Assembly (NCBI GenBank): GCA_013698215.1
Contig: JACCVJ010000430.1
Location: 1-7,897, forward strand
Origin: Tatlockia sp.
Lineage (GTDB): Bacteria; Cyanobacteriota; Cyanobacteriia; Cyanobacteriales; Chroococcidiopsidaceae
Reading direction: 5' to 3'
DNA length: 7,897 nucleotides
The translations under genes and the position numbers were made by a program. Numbering within the stretch: position 1 is the stretch's first letter; the number at the start of each line of letters is the position of its first letter. A model generated the notes under the pieces. That model was not told the DNA's origin and ran no database searches. It worked only from the letters and a program-made list of their open reading frames with translations. Shown piece after piece: positions 1-5,858 of the stretch.

Positions 1-304
1 GACTCAAAAAAAAGTAAATGCGAACAACATCGTTCCTTTCGCTCGTAAAGCAGTAGCCGTAGCCTAAAAACTCTCGTCTAATGTGAGCGTCTATAGTTTG
101 ACTCCGTTAAGGACTATAGACCAACCCCCAACGGATGCTCTAGCAAATGTTCTCTGGGTGGTTTGCTAGTCAAGACTTAACCAGTGAATCCCACCGTCCG
201 GGATAAGGGACGGTTCCCGCCTTGAGGATTAGATAGGATAAACCTGTGAATGAACGGGGAGTCAATACCCAATTTGGACACGGGTTCAATTCCCGTAAGC
301 TCCA
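1..304 (+). ncRNA. ssrA: tmRNA (transfer-messenger RNA), 5' end outside window
   Basis: This RNA rescues ribosomes stalled on broken mRNAs: its tRNA-like part, charged with alanine, enters the ribosome, and its short reading frame then adds a degradation tag. The frame at 20-67 reads ANNIVPFARKAVAVA then TAA, a cyanobacterial-type tag. After it come three stems where the pseudoknots of tmRNA are expected: GTCTATAGT 89-97 with 113-121, CTAGCAAA 140-147 with 162-169, and CCGTCC 194-199 with 208-213. The tRNA-like end has a T-arm (stem 280-284 with 292-296, loop TTCAATT) and the acceptor strand ending in AGCTCC plus discriminator A304. CCA is not encoded, so it must be added after transcription. 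The 5' acceptor half lies before the window. Tag upstream of the T-arm shows the normal one-piece gene order. Confidence 0.95.
20..67 (+). other. tmRNA tag-peptide reading frame
   Basis: The resume codon is GCG at 20-22, followed by 14 more codons and TAA at 65-67. The product ANNIVPFARKAVAVA begins with the ANNIV common to cyanobacterial tags and ends in small hydrophobic residues (VAVA), the type of C-terminus recognised by ClpXP-like proteases. It has no ribosome binding site of its own, since the ribosome arrives by trans-translation. Confidence 0.9.
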
Positions 305-312
305 TGAATCTC

Positions 313-348
313 AAAATCCATTTAGCAAAATGCTAGATGGATTTTTTG
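313..348 (+). terminator. Intrinsic terminator of ssrA
   Basis: AATCCATTTAGC (315-326) pairs with GCTAGATGGATT (332-343), 12 base pairs with one G-U, around the loop AAAAT. A run of T to 347 follows. It begins about ten bases after the mature tmRNA 3' end, so it separates ssrA from galE. Confidence 0.88.
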
Positions 349-359
349 TTTAATATGTG

Positions 360-388
360 ACCTCGACTAAACTAAGTAAAGTTGAGGT
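360..388 (+). promoter_or_regulatory. Inverted repeat just upstream of the galE ribosome site
   Basis: ACCTCGACT (360-368) and AGTTGAGGT (380-388) are inverted copies matching at 8 of 9 positions; the ninth would be a G-U pair in RNA. The spacer is 11 bases. The repeat ends four bases before the galE Shine-Dalgarno sequence and no T-run follows, so it is not a terminator. A weak promoter candidate, TTGTTT (346-351), 16 bases, TAAACT (368-373), would put its -10 inside the repeat. It could be an operator or a leader hairpin; which one cannot be told from sequence. Confidence 0.35.
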
Positions 389-402
389 AAAAAGGAGAAA
401 AA

Positions 403-1401
403 ATGAGACTTGTAAAACCCACTATTTTAGTTACGGGGGGAGCGGGATATATTGGCTCCCATGCAGTAAAAGCGCTTATTGGTGCGGGTTATGAAGTAAT
501 TGTTCTTGATAATTTGGTTTATGGACATCGAGAACTGGTAGAAGAAGTGCTGAAAGTAGAGCTAATTGTTGGAGATATTAGCGATCGCCCTTTACTAGAT
601 AAACTATTTGCTAGTCGTAATATTGCAGCAGTTATGCACTTTTCCGCCTACGCTTACGTGGGAGAATCTGTCACCGATCCGGCTAAATACTACCGTAACA
701 ATGTCATTGGTACGATCACCTTATTAGAGGCTATGATCGCAGCTTCTATTAAGCAGTTTGTATTTTCTTCTACTTGCGCTACTTACGGCGTACCTCATAC
801 TGTACCAATTACCGAAGATCATCCCCAAAATCCAATTAATCCCTACGGCGCTACTAAATTGATGGTAGAACGAATTTTGCAAGATTTTGATGTAGCCTAT
901 GGTCTAAAATCTGTTTATTTTCGCTATTTTAATGCCGCCGGAGCCGATCCTACAGGCTTATTGGGAGAAGATCACAACCCCGAAACTCATCTTTTGCCTT
1001 TAGTTTTAATGGCGGCTTTGGGTAAGCGAGATTCGGTGGCAATTTTTGGTACTGATTATCCTACCCCTGACGGGACTTGTATCCGCGATTATATCCACGT
1101 TACAGACTTAGCTGATGCTCATATTTTGGGGTTGGAATACTTATTAAATGGCGGGGATACCAGTGTATTTAATTTAGGCAACGGGCAAGGATTTTCAGTT
1201 AAAGAGGCTATTGATACAGCAAAAATCGTCACTGGACGAGAAATTAAAGTAGTGATGAGCGATCGCCGTCCTGGAGATCCGCCTATTCTTGTTGGTAGCA
1301 GCAATAAAGCTAGAAATATTTTAGGCTGGGAACCTAAGTACCCAGCCTTAAAAGAAATATTGACTCATGCTTGGAAGTGGCATCAACAAAGGCATATTTA
1401 A
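403..1401 (+). CDS. galE: UDP-glucose 4-epimerase
   Basis: This cytosolic enzyme interconverts UDP-glucose and UDP-galactose with tightly bound NAD, supplying galactose units for polysaccharides and glycolipids. The 332-residue protein has the usual family length. It shows the Rossmann NAD motif GGAGYIG at 12-18, VGES at 86-89, the catalytic set S122-S123-T124 with Y148-GAT-K152, YFNAAGADP at 175-183, RDYIHVTDLADAH at 228-240 and RRPGDPP at 288-294. These C-terminal motifs are typical of true GalE rather than of other nucleotide-sugar epimerases. The start ATG has a strong Shine-Dalgarno AAGGAG (392-397) five bases ahead. The gene is alone on its strand between the ssrA terminator and a convergent transferase gene. 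Whether it accepts N-acetylated sugars as well cannot be told from sequence. Confidence 0.95.
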   Translation: MRLVKPTILVTGGAGYIGSHAVKALIGAGYEVIVLDNLVYGHRELVEEVLKVELIVGDISDRPLLDKLFASRNIAAVMHFSAYAYVGESVTDPAKYYRNNVIGTITLLEAMIAASIKQFVFSSTCATYGVPHTVPITEDHPQNPINPYGATKLMVERILQDFDVAYGLKSVYFRYFNAAGADPTGLLGEDHNPETHLLPLVLMAALGKRDSVAIFGTDYPTPDGTCIRDYIHVTDLADAHILGLEYLLNGGDTSVFNLGNGQGFSVKEAIDTAKIVTGREIKVVMSDRRPGDPPILVGSSNKARNILGWEPKYPALKEILTHAWKWHQQRHI

Positions 1402-1415
1402 TAAATCTTCTTGCA

Positions 1416-1452
1416 AGTGGGAGTGTATAAATTAAAGCTTCCTACTGTTTTA
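1416..1452 (+). terminator. Weak possible terminator after galE
   Basis: AGTGGGAG (1416-1423) can pair with TTCCTACT (1439-1446), eight pairs including two G-U, followed by GTTTT. The loop is long (15 bases) and the T-run short, so this is only a candidate. It lies in the 151-bp convergent gap between galE and the ST1 gene. Confidence 0.35.
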
Positions 1453-1531
1453 GATTTAGATTGAAAGTAAGCGTGAAGAATGAAGGGTAAGAGTTAAATT
1501 CAGCGGCTCTAACTTCATCTTCTAGCCTACT

Positions 1532-1552
1532 TATTAGTACAAATTACTAATA
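1532..1552 (-). other. AT-rich hairpin abutting the ST1 stop codon
   Basis: TATTAGTA (1532-1539) and TACTAATA (1545-1552) form a perfect 8-bp inverted repeat around CAAAT. It touches the TAA stop of the ST1 gene on the minus strand. No T-run follows in that direction, so it may protect the mRNA 3' end or act as a poor terminator. Confidence 0.4.
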
Positions 1553-2236
1553 TTAAAATGCGCCTACTCTGGCAACTAAGACATAGATTGTCTTCAAAAT
1601 TACGAATATGTCGTATAGAGGATGCCACTGACTTTGGTAGCGCAAATCTAAGTTAACAATTTCTTCAAAGTCTTTGATGCTAGAACGACCGTTTACTTGC
1701 CACTCGCCAGTTAAACCGGGCTTCACCATTAAGCGCTTCCAGTGGCGATCGTTGTAGAGGGCAACTTCATCCCCAGTAGGTGGACGGGTTCCGACTAAAC
1801 TCATTTCGCCTACCAAAACGTTCCAAAATTGAGGAAGTTCATCTAAGCTGGTGCTGCGGAGGATGCGACCTACGCGCGTTACTCGCGGATCTTTTTTATT
1901 TTTAAAGATCAGACCTGAAGCTTCATTTTGTACCTGGTCTTTTAAAGCATCAGCATTTACGACCATAGAGCGAAACTTGCGAATCTTGAAGGTGCGCCCT
2001 TGAAGCCCGTACCGCTCTTGAGTATACATTGCTGGACCGGGGCTGTCTAGCTTGATTGCGATCGCCACTGGCACGTACACTAGCGCTAAAATCGATAGCC
2101 CGACCAAACTGCCAATAACATCTAAAAAACGTTTAAATACCGATGTTGCTGAACGGTGTGCAGCAATGTTTTGTTCCGCCGATTTGGATGGGGTTGCGTC
2201 GAATGCCGTGGGGAACGGTGCTTGATACATTGTCAT
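1553..2236 (-). CDS. Sugar-1-phosphate transferase, single domain (ST1)
   Basis: This is a monotopic phosphoglycosyltransferase of the bacterial sugar transferase family (WcaJ C-terminal/PglC type). Such enzymes move a sugar phosphate from a nucleotide sugar to polyprenyl phosphate at the inner face of the plasma membrane, the first step of exopolysaccharide or O-antigen assembly. The 227 residues hold a soluble 30-residue N-terminus, one hydrophobic helix (about 38-62) ending in SPGP (65-68) as in re-entrant membrane anchors, KFRSM (87-91), the catalytic Asp-Glu pair D132-E133 within TSLDELPQFWN, MSLVGTRP (145-152) and KPGLTGEWQVNGRS (172-185). The N-terminal four-helix module of full-length WcaJ is absent. 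A weak AGGT lies about six bases before the chosen ATG; a second ATG two codons on is possible. The donor sugar cannot be predicted. Confidence 0.9.
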   Translation of the reverse strand: MTMYQAPFPTAFDATPSKSAEQNIAAHRSATSVFKRFLDVIGSLVGLSILALVYVPVAIAIKLDSPGPAMYTQERYGLQGRTFKIRKFRSMVVNADALKDQVQNEASGLIFKNKKDPRVTRVGRILRSTSLDELPQFWNVLVGEMSLVGTRPPTGDEVALYNDRHWKRLMVKPGLTGEWQVNGRSSIKDFEEIVNLDLRYQSQWHPLYDIFVILKTIYVLVARVGAF

Positions 2237-2334
2237 AACTGACCTGCAATAAAGGAACCGTAGAATTACTTAGGGTTACTCTGAATATAAACTCTGACAG
2301 GAAGTAAGGGTAGTATTTCGACCTAACCTTGCAG

Positions 2335-2386
2335 AATCTTCATTAAGATTACTGGGATCATCCGGTTTTGTAAAGTTTATGTAAAG
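2335..2386 (-). promoter_or_regulatory. Candidate ST1 promoter with tandem repeat and palindrome
   Basis: Read on the minus strand, CTTTACA-TAAA-CTTTACA (2386 to 2369) is an exact 7-bp direct repeat with an 11-bp period, one helical turn. The second copy contains TTTACA, five of six matches to a sigma-70 -35 box. Seventeen bases on is TAATCT (2351 to 2346), a poor but possible -10. The perfect 6-bp inverted repeat AATCTT-CATT-AAGATT (2335-2350) covers the -10 and the expected start of transcription. Repeats of this phase are bound by OmpR/PhoB-type regulators, and TTTACA resembles half of the cyanobacterial RpaB (HLR1) site, although that site has a 10-bp period. A leader of about 100 bases would result. 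Confidence 0.4.
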
Positions 2387-2405
2387 AGATTTTTCAGAAC
2401 TTATA

Positions 2406-2420
2406 CTTAGGTATCCTAAG
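2406..2420. promoter_or_regulatory. Short perfect palindrome, possible operator
   Basis: CTTAGG (2406-2411) and CCTAAG (2415-2420) are perfect inverted copies around TAT. The site lies just upstream of the ST1 promoter candidate and about 135 bp upstream of the pgsA one, so a dimeric regulator bound here could act on either. Its binding protein is unknown. Confidence 0.3.
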
Positions 2421-2540
2421 CTACTAAAACTTATAGTTAAATACATGGAGGTACTTTATAACTTGTAAGTTAGATTAGGTTCGGTTCTTAGTATAGAGTT
2501 GGTTCAAGGCTTTGATTAGCAAGAAATGCAGGGTGCAGAA

Positions 2541-2584
2541 CAGCTTGTTTTCAGCTTGAGTTGGTAATCATCTTAAACTATATA
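2541..2584 (+). promoter_or_regulatory. Candidate pgsA promoter with tandem repeat over -35
   Basis: TTGAGT (2556-2561) and TATATA (2579-2584) are separated by exactly 17 bases and lie about 60 bp before the pgsA start. The -35 overlaps the second copy of an exact 7-bp direct repeat, CAGCTTG-TTTT-CAGCTTG (2541-2547 and 2552-2558), with an 11-bp period. That is the layout of activator boxes for OmpR/PhoB-type regulators, but the repeat differs from the known Pho box. Confidence 0.45.
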
Positions 2585-2642
2585 TTCAGTAATTAAGGTG
2601 TTTTAGTTTACTATTGCCCCTAGCTCCGACTAATCTAAATTT

Positions 2643-3182
2643 ATGAATTTACCGAATTGGATTACTTTATCTCGGCTACTTGCCTTGCCAATCATACTTT
2701 ATTGCTTGGTATCGCCAACGATGGAAACCCGCATTTTTAGCATGATAATTTTTTTGATTGCAGCAGCAACCGATTGGCTAGATGGTTATTTAGCACGTAA
2801 ATTGAACCAAGTCACAGAATTAGGTAAATTCCTCGATCCGTTGGTAGATAAATTGCTCGTACTTAGTCCGTTACTAGCATTAATTCAACTAGGACAAGTC
2901 CCCGCGTGGGGAGTCTTTTTAATCTTGGCGCGGGAATTAACTATTGCTGGGTGGCGCGTTACCCCAGGCTTAACTGGAACTACCGCCGTTGTGGGAGCGA
3001 ACGCTTGGGGTAAGCTGAAAACCCTTAGTCAAATAGCAGCGATCGCGCTATTAATTGCACCGCTACCAGAAAACTGGGCAATTGTTGCTAAAGTTACTTT
3101 CTGGTTCTCCGTAGCTATGACATTGATTTCTGGGGCATTTTATATGTTTCCACCTCAAAACCAGCACCAAGCGGAAAACTGA
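2643..3182 (+). CDS. pgsA: CDP-diacylglycerol-glycerol-3-phosphate 3-phosphatidyltransferase
   Basis: This integral membrane enzyme joins CDP-diacylglycerol and glycerol-3-phosphate to give phosphatidylglycerol phosphate. That product is the precursor of phosphatidylglycerol, the only major phospholipid of cyanobacteria and needed in thylakoids. The 179-residue protein has the full CDP-alcohol phosphotransferase signature with every conserved residue: D44, D47, G48, A51, R52, G61, D65 and D69. The N-terminal NLPNWITLSRLLALP and the later ARELTIAGWR (96-105) favour PgsA over cardiolipin or phosphatidylserine synthases. Hydrophobic segments near 13-23, 31-43, 71-83, 88-97, 129-140 and 148-168 fit a six-helix membrane protein. 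No Shine-Dalgarno is visible before the ATG, which is common in cyanobacteria. It is monocistronic, with a convergent gene only 25 bp downstream. Confidence 0.93.
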   Translation: MNLPNWITLSRLLALPIILYCLVSPTMETRIFSMIIFLIAAATDWLDGYLARKLNQVTELGKFLDPLVDKLLVLSPLLALIQLGQVPAWGVFLILARELTIAGWRVTPGLTGTTAVVGANAWGKLKTLSQIAAIALLIAPLPENWAIVAKVTFWFSVAMTLISGAFYMFPPQNQHQAEN

Positions 3183-3207
3183 ACCAGAAGGATTTTTTGC
3201 TCGGTAA

Positions 3208-4134
3208 TTAACCCAAAATTTGCTCATCTACAGAAAAATCTACCTCAATGCGATCTTTACCTGTGGCTAGATAGTCGTGGTGGAAAGAATCTTTTAACCC
3301 AGAAATTAGATCGTATTTAGGTTGCCAATTTAGCTCGTTGATAGCTTTGGTTACTGAAGTAAAAAAATGCTGAGGGCGGAAAGGAAAAGCCTTACGTTTA
3401 CCAAAATCAAAGTTTTTCGGGTTGTAGTAGACAATTTGGACATTTTCCGGGGATTTGCCCATAGCCACAGCGCAAGCACGAGCTAAATTATCAAAAGTAA
3501 CGTAGCGATCGCCCGATACGTTGTAAATTTGCCCAATCGCCCGTTCGCAGCCTAATACTTGCACCATCGCGGCGGCTAAATCTGCTACATGACCTAATTG
3601 AGTAATAGCTAAACCATTACCAGGAATAGGAATTGGGCGATCGCGCACGAGGCGATCAAAAAACCAACTTTCTAGCTGATTATAATTTTGCGGTCCGTAA
3701 ATATACGTAGGACGAATACAAGTAAAAGGAATACCCAAATCCGCTAAATAAGCCTCGGTTTCGTGCTTACCCTTGTGACGACTTTTGGGATCTACCGCAT
3801 CTCCTTCAACGTGGGGGAGTTCCATAACTTGTAAATAAACTCCCGCCGAACTCATATAGACAAAATGCTGCACTTTGCCTGCAAAGATTTCAGCTAAAGG
3901 CTGAGTATCAGATAGTTCCCGACCATTGTTGTCAAAAATAGCATCAAAGTGTTGTGACGAAAGCTTTTCAACCAGATCGCCCTTGATAGTGCGATCGCCA
4001 ATAATTTGTTTTACTCCAGACGGGACGGGATGATTGCCACGATTAAATAATACGACTTCATGACCTTGAGCTACCAATAGCTTTGTTAGGTATACGCCAA
4101 TAAACCGAGTACCGCCGATAATTAAAATTCGCAT
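3208..4134 (-). CDS. CSP41b-like atypical SDR, probable RNA-binding protein
   Basis: The 308-residue protein has a Rossmann fold with GGTRFIG (7-13), MSSAGVY (94-100) and RPTYIYGP (141-148). It closely resembles plant chloroplast CSP41b and its cyanobacterial relatives, notably in DFGKRKAFPFRPQHFF (243-258) and the VDFSVDEQIL tail. The plant proteins bind and cut stem-loop RNA and associate with ribosomes and RNA polymerase. The SDR catalytic Tyr of YxxxK is missing: the equivalent stretch is K117-SRHKGK-123, with Arg at the Tyr position. Sugar-epimerase activity is therefore unlikely, although automated annotation would call it an epimerase. The frame is open back to an ATG at 4245, but those 37 extra residues precede the Rossmann start and would overlap the divergent gene, so I chose the ATG at 4134. 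No Shine-Dalgarno is visible. Confidence 0.87.
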   Translation of the reverse strand: MRILIIGGTRFIGVYLTKLLVAQGHEVVLFNRGNHPVPSGVKQIIGDRTIKGDLVEKLSSQHFDAIFDNNGRELSDTQPLAEIFAGKVQHFVYMSSAGVYLQVMELPHVEGDAVDPKSRHKGKHETEAYLADLGIPFTCIRPTYIYGPQNYNQLESWFFDRLVRDRPIPIPGNGLAITQLGHVADLAAAMVQVLGCERAIGQIYNVSGDRYVTFDNLARACAVAMGKSPENVQIVYYNPKNFDFGKRKAFPFRPQHFFTSVTKAINELNWQPKYDLISGLKDSFHHDYLATGKDRIEVDFSVDEQILG

Positions 4135-4224
4135 AGCCAAATTAAAATTTTTAAATGTCTTGATCGAGGTTATCAGTTTTGGTGCGATCGCGCTTTGTAA
4201 AATCCGTTTAACCCGTAATGTCCT
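4135..4224. other. Short divergent gap between CSP41-like gene and GT4 gene
   Basis: Both genes must take their promoters from these 90 bp or from inside the opposite gene. TAAAAT at 4198-4203 is a possible -10 for the plus-strand gene, without a good -35. A HIP1 octamer sits in the middle. Confidence 0.35.
4184..4191. repeat. HIP1 octamer GCGATCGC (intergenic copy)
   Basis: This is the one intergenic copy among nine exact GCGATCGC octamers. The others begin at 581, 1259, 2058, 3039, 3505, 3637, 3991 and 7599, all inside genes. The octamer is highly over-represented in many cyanobacterial genomes and is the best taxonomic marker here. No copy lies between 4192 and 7598. Confidence 0.9.
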
Positions 4225-5361
4225 GTGAAATATGCTCTCGTCCATGAATGGTTAACACCCAAAGCTACGGGTGGCTCAGAACTTGTAGTTCAAGCCATTC
4301 TCCATAGCTTTGAAGCTGACTTGTATGCCTTAATTGATTTTGAATCAACCAACAAAGAAAGTTATTTATTTGGGCGAAACATTGGTACAACTTTTCTCCA
4401 ACACTTTCCTGGTAGTCAAAACGGAGTACAGAAATACTTACCATTATTGCCCTTCGCCATTGAACAGCTAGATTTACGCAGTTATGACATTATTCTTTCC
4501 TCCGCCCACACCGTCGCCAAAGGTGTTTTAACTAGCCCCACCCAAATGCACGTTTGTTACTGTCATACTCCTATGCGTTTTGCCTGGGAATTGACCTTTG
4601 ATTACCTCCGTAGCAGCCAAATGGGTCGAGGTTTACCGGGAGTTTTCACTAGATATTTGCTGCACCAACTACGCCAGTGGGATGTACTTACAGCCAACCG
4701 GGTAGACTACTTCATTGCCAACTCTCAAAATACCGCGCGGCGGATTTGGCGCTGCTACCGCCGAAGCGCCACTGTAATTTACCCACCAGTCAATATTGAG
4801 CGGTTTCCTTTTTTAGAGACAAAACAAGATTTTTACGTTACGGTTTCTCGGTTAGTAAGCTATAAGCAAGTAGCTTTAATCGTCCGGGCTTTTAACCAAT
4901 TACAGCGCCCATTAGTAGTCATTGGTGAAGGCGCAGAACTCAAAGAGATTCGGAAATTGGCACAGCCAAATGTCCAGATATTAGGGGCGCAACCGGGCGA
5001 AGTAGTAGAAAAATATATGTCCCAGGCTAAAGCCTTTGTTTACGCAGCCTATGAAGACTTTGGCATTGCCGTTGTTGAAGCCCAAGCTTGCGGTACGCCA
5101 GTAATTGCCTATGGCGCTGGAGGAGCGTTAGAAACCGTTTTAGATATCTATCAACACCCAAAAAATGGTACGGGCTTATTTTTCGAGGTGCAAACGGTGA
5201 CGGCGCTAGTAGAGGCAGTAGAGAGGTTTGAACAATGCGCCAAAAATTTTCATCCTGAGACAATCCATACTCATGCTAGACAGTTTGCGCCAACAATTTT
5301 TCAAAAGCATTATCAAGATTTTGTCGAAAATTCCTGGCAGCAATTTTCCGCTCGAACGTAG
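4225..5361 (+). CDS. Family 4 glycosyltransferase (GT-B fold)
   Basis: This cytosolic or membrane-associated retaining glycosyltransferase would add a sugar, often mannose in close relatives, to a lipid-linked polysaccharide intermediate. The 378 residues show an N-terminal domain starting ALVHEWLTPKATGGSE (4-19), the YCHTPMRFAW motif (112-121), and the C-terminal donor-binding domain with IYPPVN (185-190), SRLVSYK (208-214), GEGAEL (234-239) and the family EX7E motif E277-DFGIAVV-E285 followed by EAQACGTPVIAYGAGG. The start is GTG: an in-frame TAA at 4216-4218 lies just two codons upstream, so no earlier start is possible and the N-terminal motif begins at residue 4. There is no visible Shine-Dalgarno. 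Acceptor and donor cannot be fixed from sequence. The next gene starts about 500 bp on, so an operon is doubtful. Confidence 0.92.
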   Translation: MKYALVHEWLTPKATGGSELVVQAILHSFEADLYALIDFESTNKESYLFGRNIGTTFLQHFPGSQNGVQKYLPLLPFAIEQLDLRSYDIILSSAHTVAKGVLTSPTQMHVCYCHTPMRFAWELTFDYLRSSQMGRGLPGVFTRYLLHQLRQWDVLTANRVDYFIANSQNTARRIWRCYRRSATVIYPPVNIERFPFLETKQDFYVTVSRLVSYKQVALIVRAFNQLQRPLVVIGEGAELKEIRKLAQPNVQILGAQPGEVVEKYMSQAKAFVYAAYEDFGIAVVEAQACGTPVIAYGAGGALETVLDIYQHPKNGTGLFFEVQTVTALVEAVERFEQCAKNFHPETIHTHARQFAPTIFQKHYQDFVENSWQQFSART

Positions 5362-5428
5362 CTATTTAGACTTGATCAAAAATAGGGTGGTACGCATTGC
5401 AAATTGTTTCTAGTTAAGAAAAAAATAC

Positions 5429-5445
5429 AAAACCCGTGTTTTTTT
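5429..5445 (+). terminator. Weak terminator candidate after the GT4 gene
   Basis: AAAAC (5429-5433) pairs with GTTTT (5438-5442) around CCGT, and the T-run continues to 5445. The stem is only five pairs and mostly A-T, so efficiency would be low. An A-run at 5419-5425 gives the same element a T-run on the other strand. Confidence 0.35.
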
Positions 5446-5529
5446 ATTCCTTGTGCTTTCAAGGCTCATCATAATTTGGGATAAACTTAACTTCAGCACA
5501 AAGGCAAGTACGAACCTATCGCCACCTTT

Positions 5530-5652
5530 CTATTCGGCTGATATTACTACGCTGTAGTTGTTAGCCAGTTGCAGCAAATTCTTCACTGGCATTTCTTCGG
5601 AAGTTGCCTGCGGTACTGGGAAGCTAAAAACGCCATTTTTTATTTTGATCGC
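5530..5652 (-). pseudogene. Possible gene relic (unidentified C-terminal fragment)
   Basis: On the minus strand an open frame of 40 codons ends at TAG (5530-5532). It reads like ordinary protein, with segments such as GVFSFPVPQATSEE and MPVKNLLQLANNY. A TGA precedes it (5653-5655). Just upstream another frame reads TITLPERSK before a stop at an A-rich run, so a single-base change there could have joined the two. There is no full-length start; an internal ATG preceded by GAAGAA would give only 20 residues. I do not recognise the family. It may be a decayed gene or chance, since the stretch also forms a stem-loop. Confidence 0.22.
5536..5566. other. Stable imperfect stem-loop
   Basis: GGCTGATA (5536-5543) pairs with TGTTAGCC (5559-5566) with two G-U pairs, and ACTAC (5546-5550) pairs with GTAGT (5554-5558) around the loop GCT. 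A two-base TT bulge separates the two helices, giving 13 pairs in 31 bases. No T-run follows on either strand. Confidence 0.5.
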
Positions 5653-5695
5653 TCAGGAAGAGTAATCGTATTATTACAGTGTTATGTAAATCCTA

Positions 5696-5733
5696 AGGTC
5701 AGTTTCTGGAACTTTAAGCCCTGAAACAGACCT
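5696..5733. promoter_or_regulatory. Long inverted repeat upstream of ST2
   Basis: AGGTCAGTTTC (5696-5706) and GAAACAGACCT (5723-5733) are inverted copies matching at 10 of 11 positions around 16 bases. The repeat ends about 125 bp before the ST2 start and has no T-run, so an operator or leader structure is more likely than a terminator. Confidence 0.4.
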
Positions 5734-5858
5734 AATTGGGTAGTAGAATATACATTTTTAAGGTTATATACAATAATTTAGATCAAAATCGCTTTATTTA
5801 TGGTCATCTGGCTTTAAGATCGGGACTATGTGTGGTGTGGATTGTGTTAAGGAGTATG

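Larger units (their letters stand above)
2237..2642. other. Divergent promoter region between ST1 and pgsA
   Basis: I see no gene in these 406 bp. The region holds a candidate promoter for each neighbour, each with a tandem 7-bp repeat overlapping its -35, and two short palindromes: AATCTTCATTAAGATT (2335-2350) and CTTAGG-TAT-CCTAAG (2406-2420). A short tandem GGTTCGGTTC lies near 2478-2489. The individual sites are listed separately. Confidence 0.6.
5362..5858. other. 497-bp gene-free stretch with stem-loops before ST2
   Basis: No intact gene is visible. In order it holds a weak terminator-like hairpin (5429-5445), the perfect 5-bp hairpin CCTTG/CAAGG (5449-5464), a stable stem-loop (5536-5566) that falls within a possible minus-strand gene relic (5530-5652), a second long stem-loop (5696-5733), and AT-rich DNA that should contain the ST2 promoter. 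TACAAT near 5767-5772 is a possible -10 without a good -35. Confidence 0.6.

Noticed and set aside
280..304. tRNA gene suggested by the T-arm and acceptor end
   Set aside because: No anticodon arm precedes it. The upstream tag frame and pseudoknots show it is the tRNA-like end of tmRNA.
1119..1304. Minus-strand ORF inside galE
   Set aside because: Antisense shadow of a conserved coding region with no independent signal.
4135..4245. N-terminal 37-codon extension of the CSP41-like gene to an ATG at 4245
   Set aside because: It precedes the Rossmann motif that begins relatives of this protein, overlaps the start of the divergent GT4 gene, covers a HIP1 site and a likely promoter gap, and has no ribosome site.
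5027..5263. Minus-strand ORF inside the GT4 gene
   Set aside because: Antisense shadow covering the EX7E region of the glycosyltransferase, with no family features of its own.
5228..5413. 61-codon plus-strand ORF over the end of the GT4 gene
   Set aside because: It is mostly an out-of-frame reading of GT4 codons with no ribosome site. GT4 itself ends normally, so no frameshift is needed.
5736..5858. TTG start extending ST2 by 41 residues
   Set aside because: There is no ribosome site at 5736, while AAGGAG stands directly before the ATG pair at 5856/5859. The extra residues resemble no family sequence.
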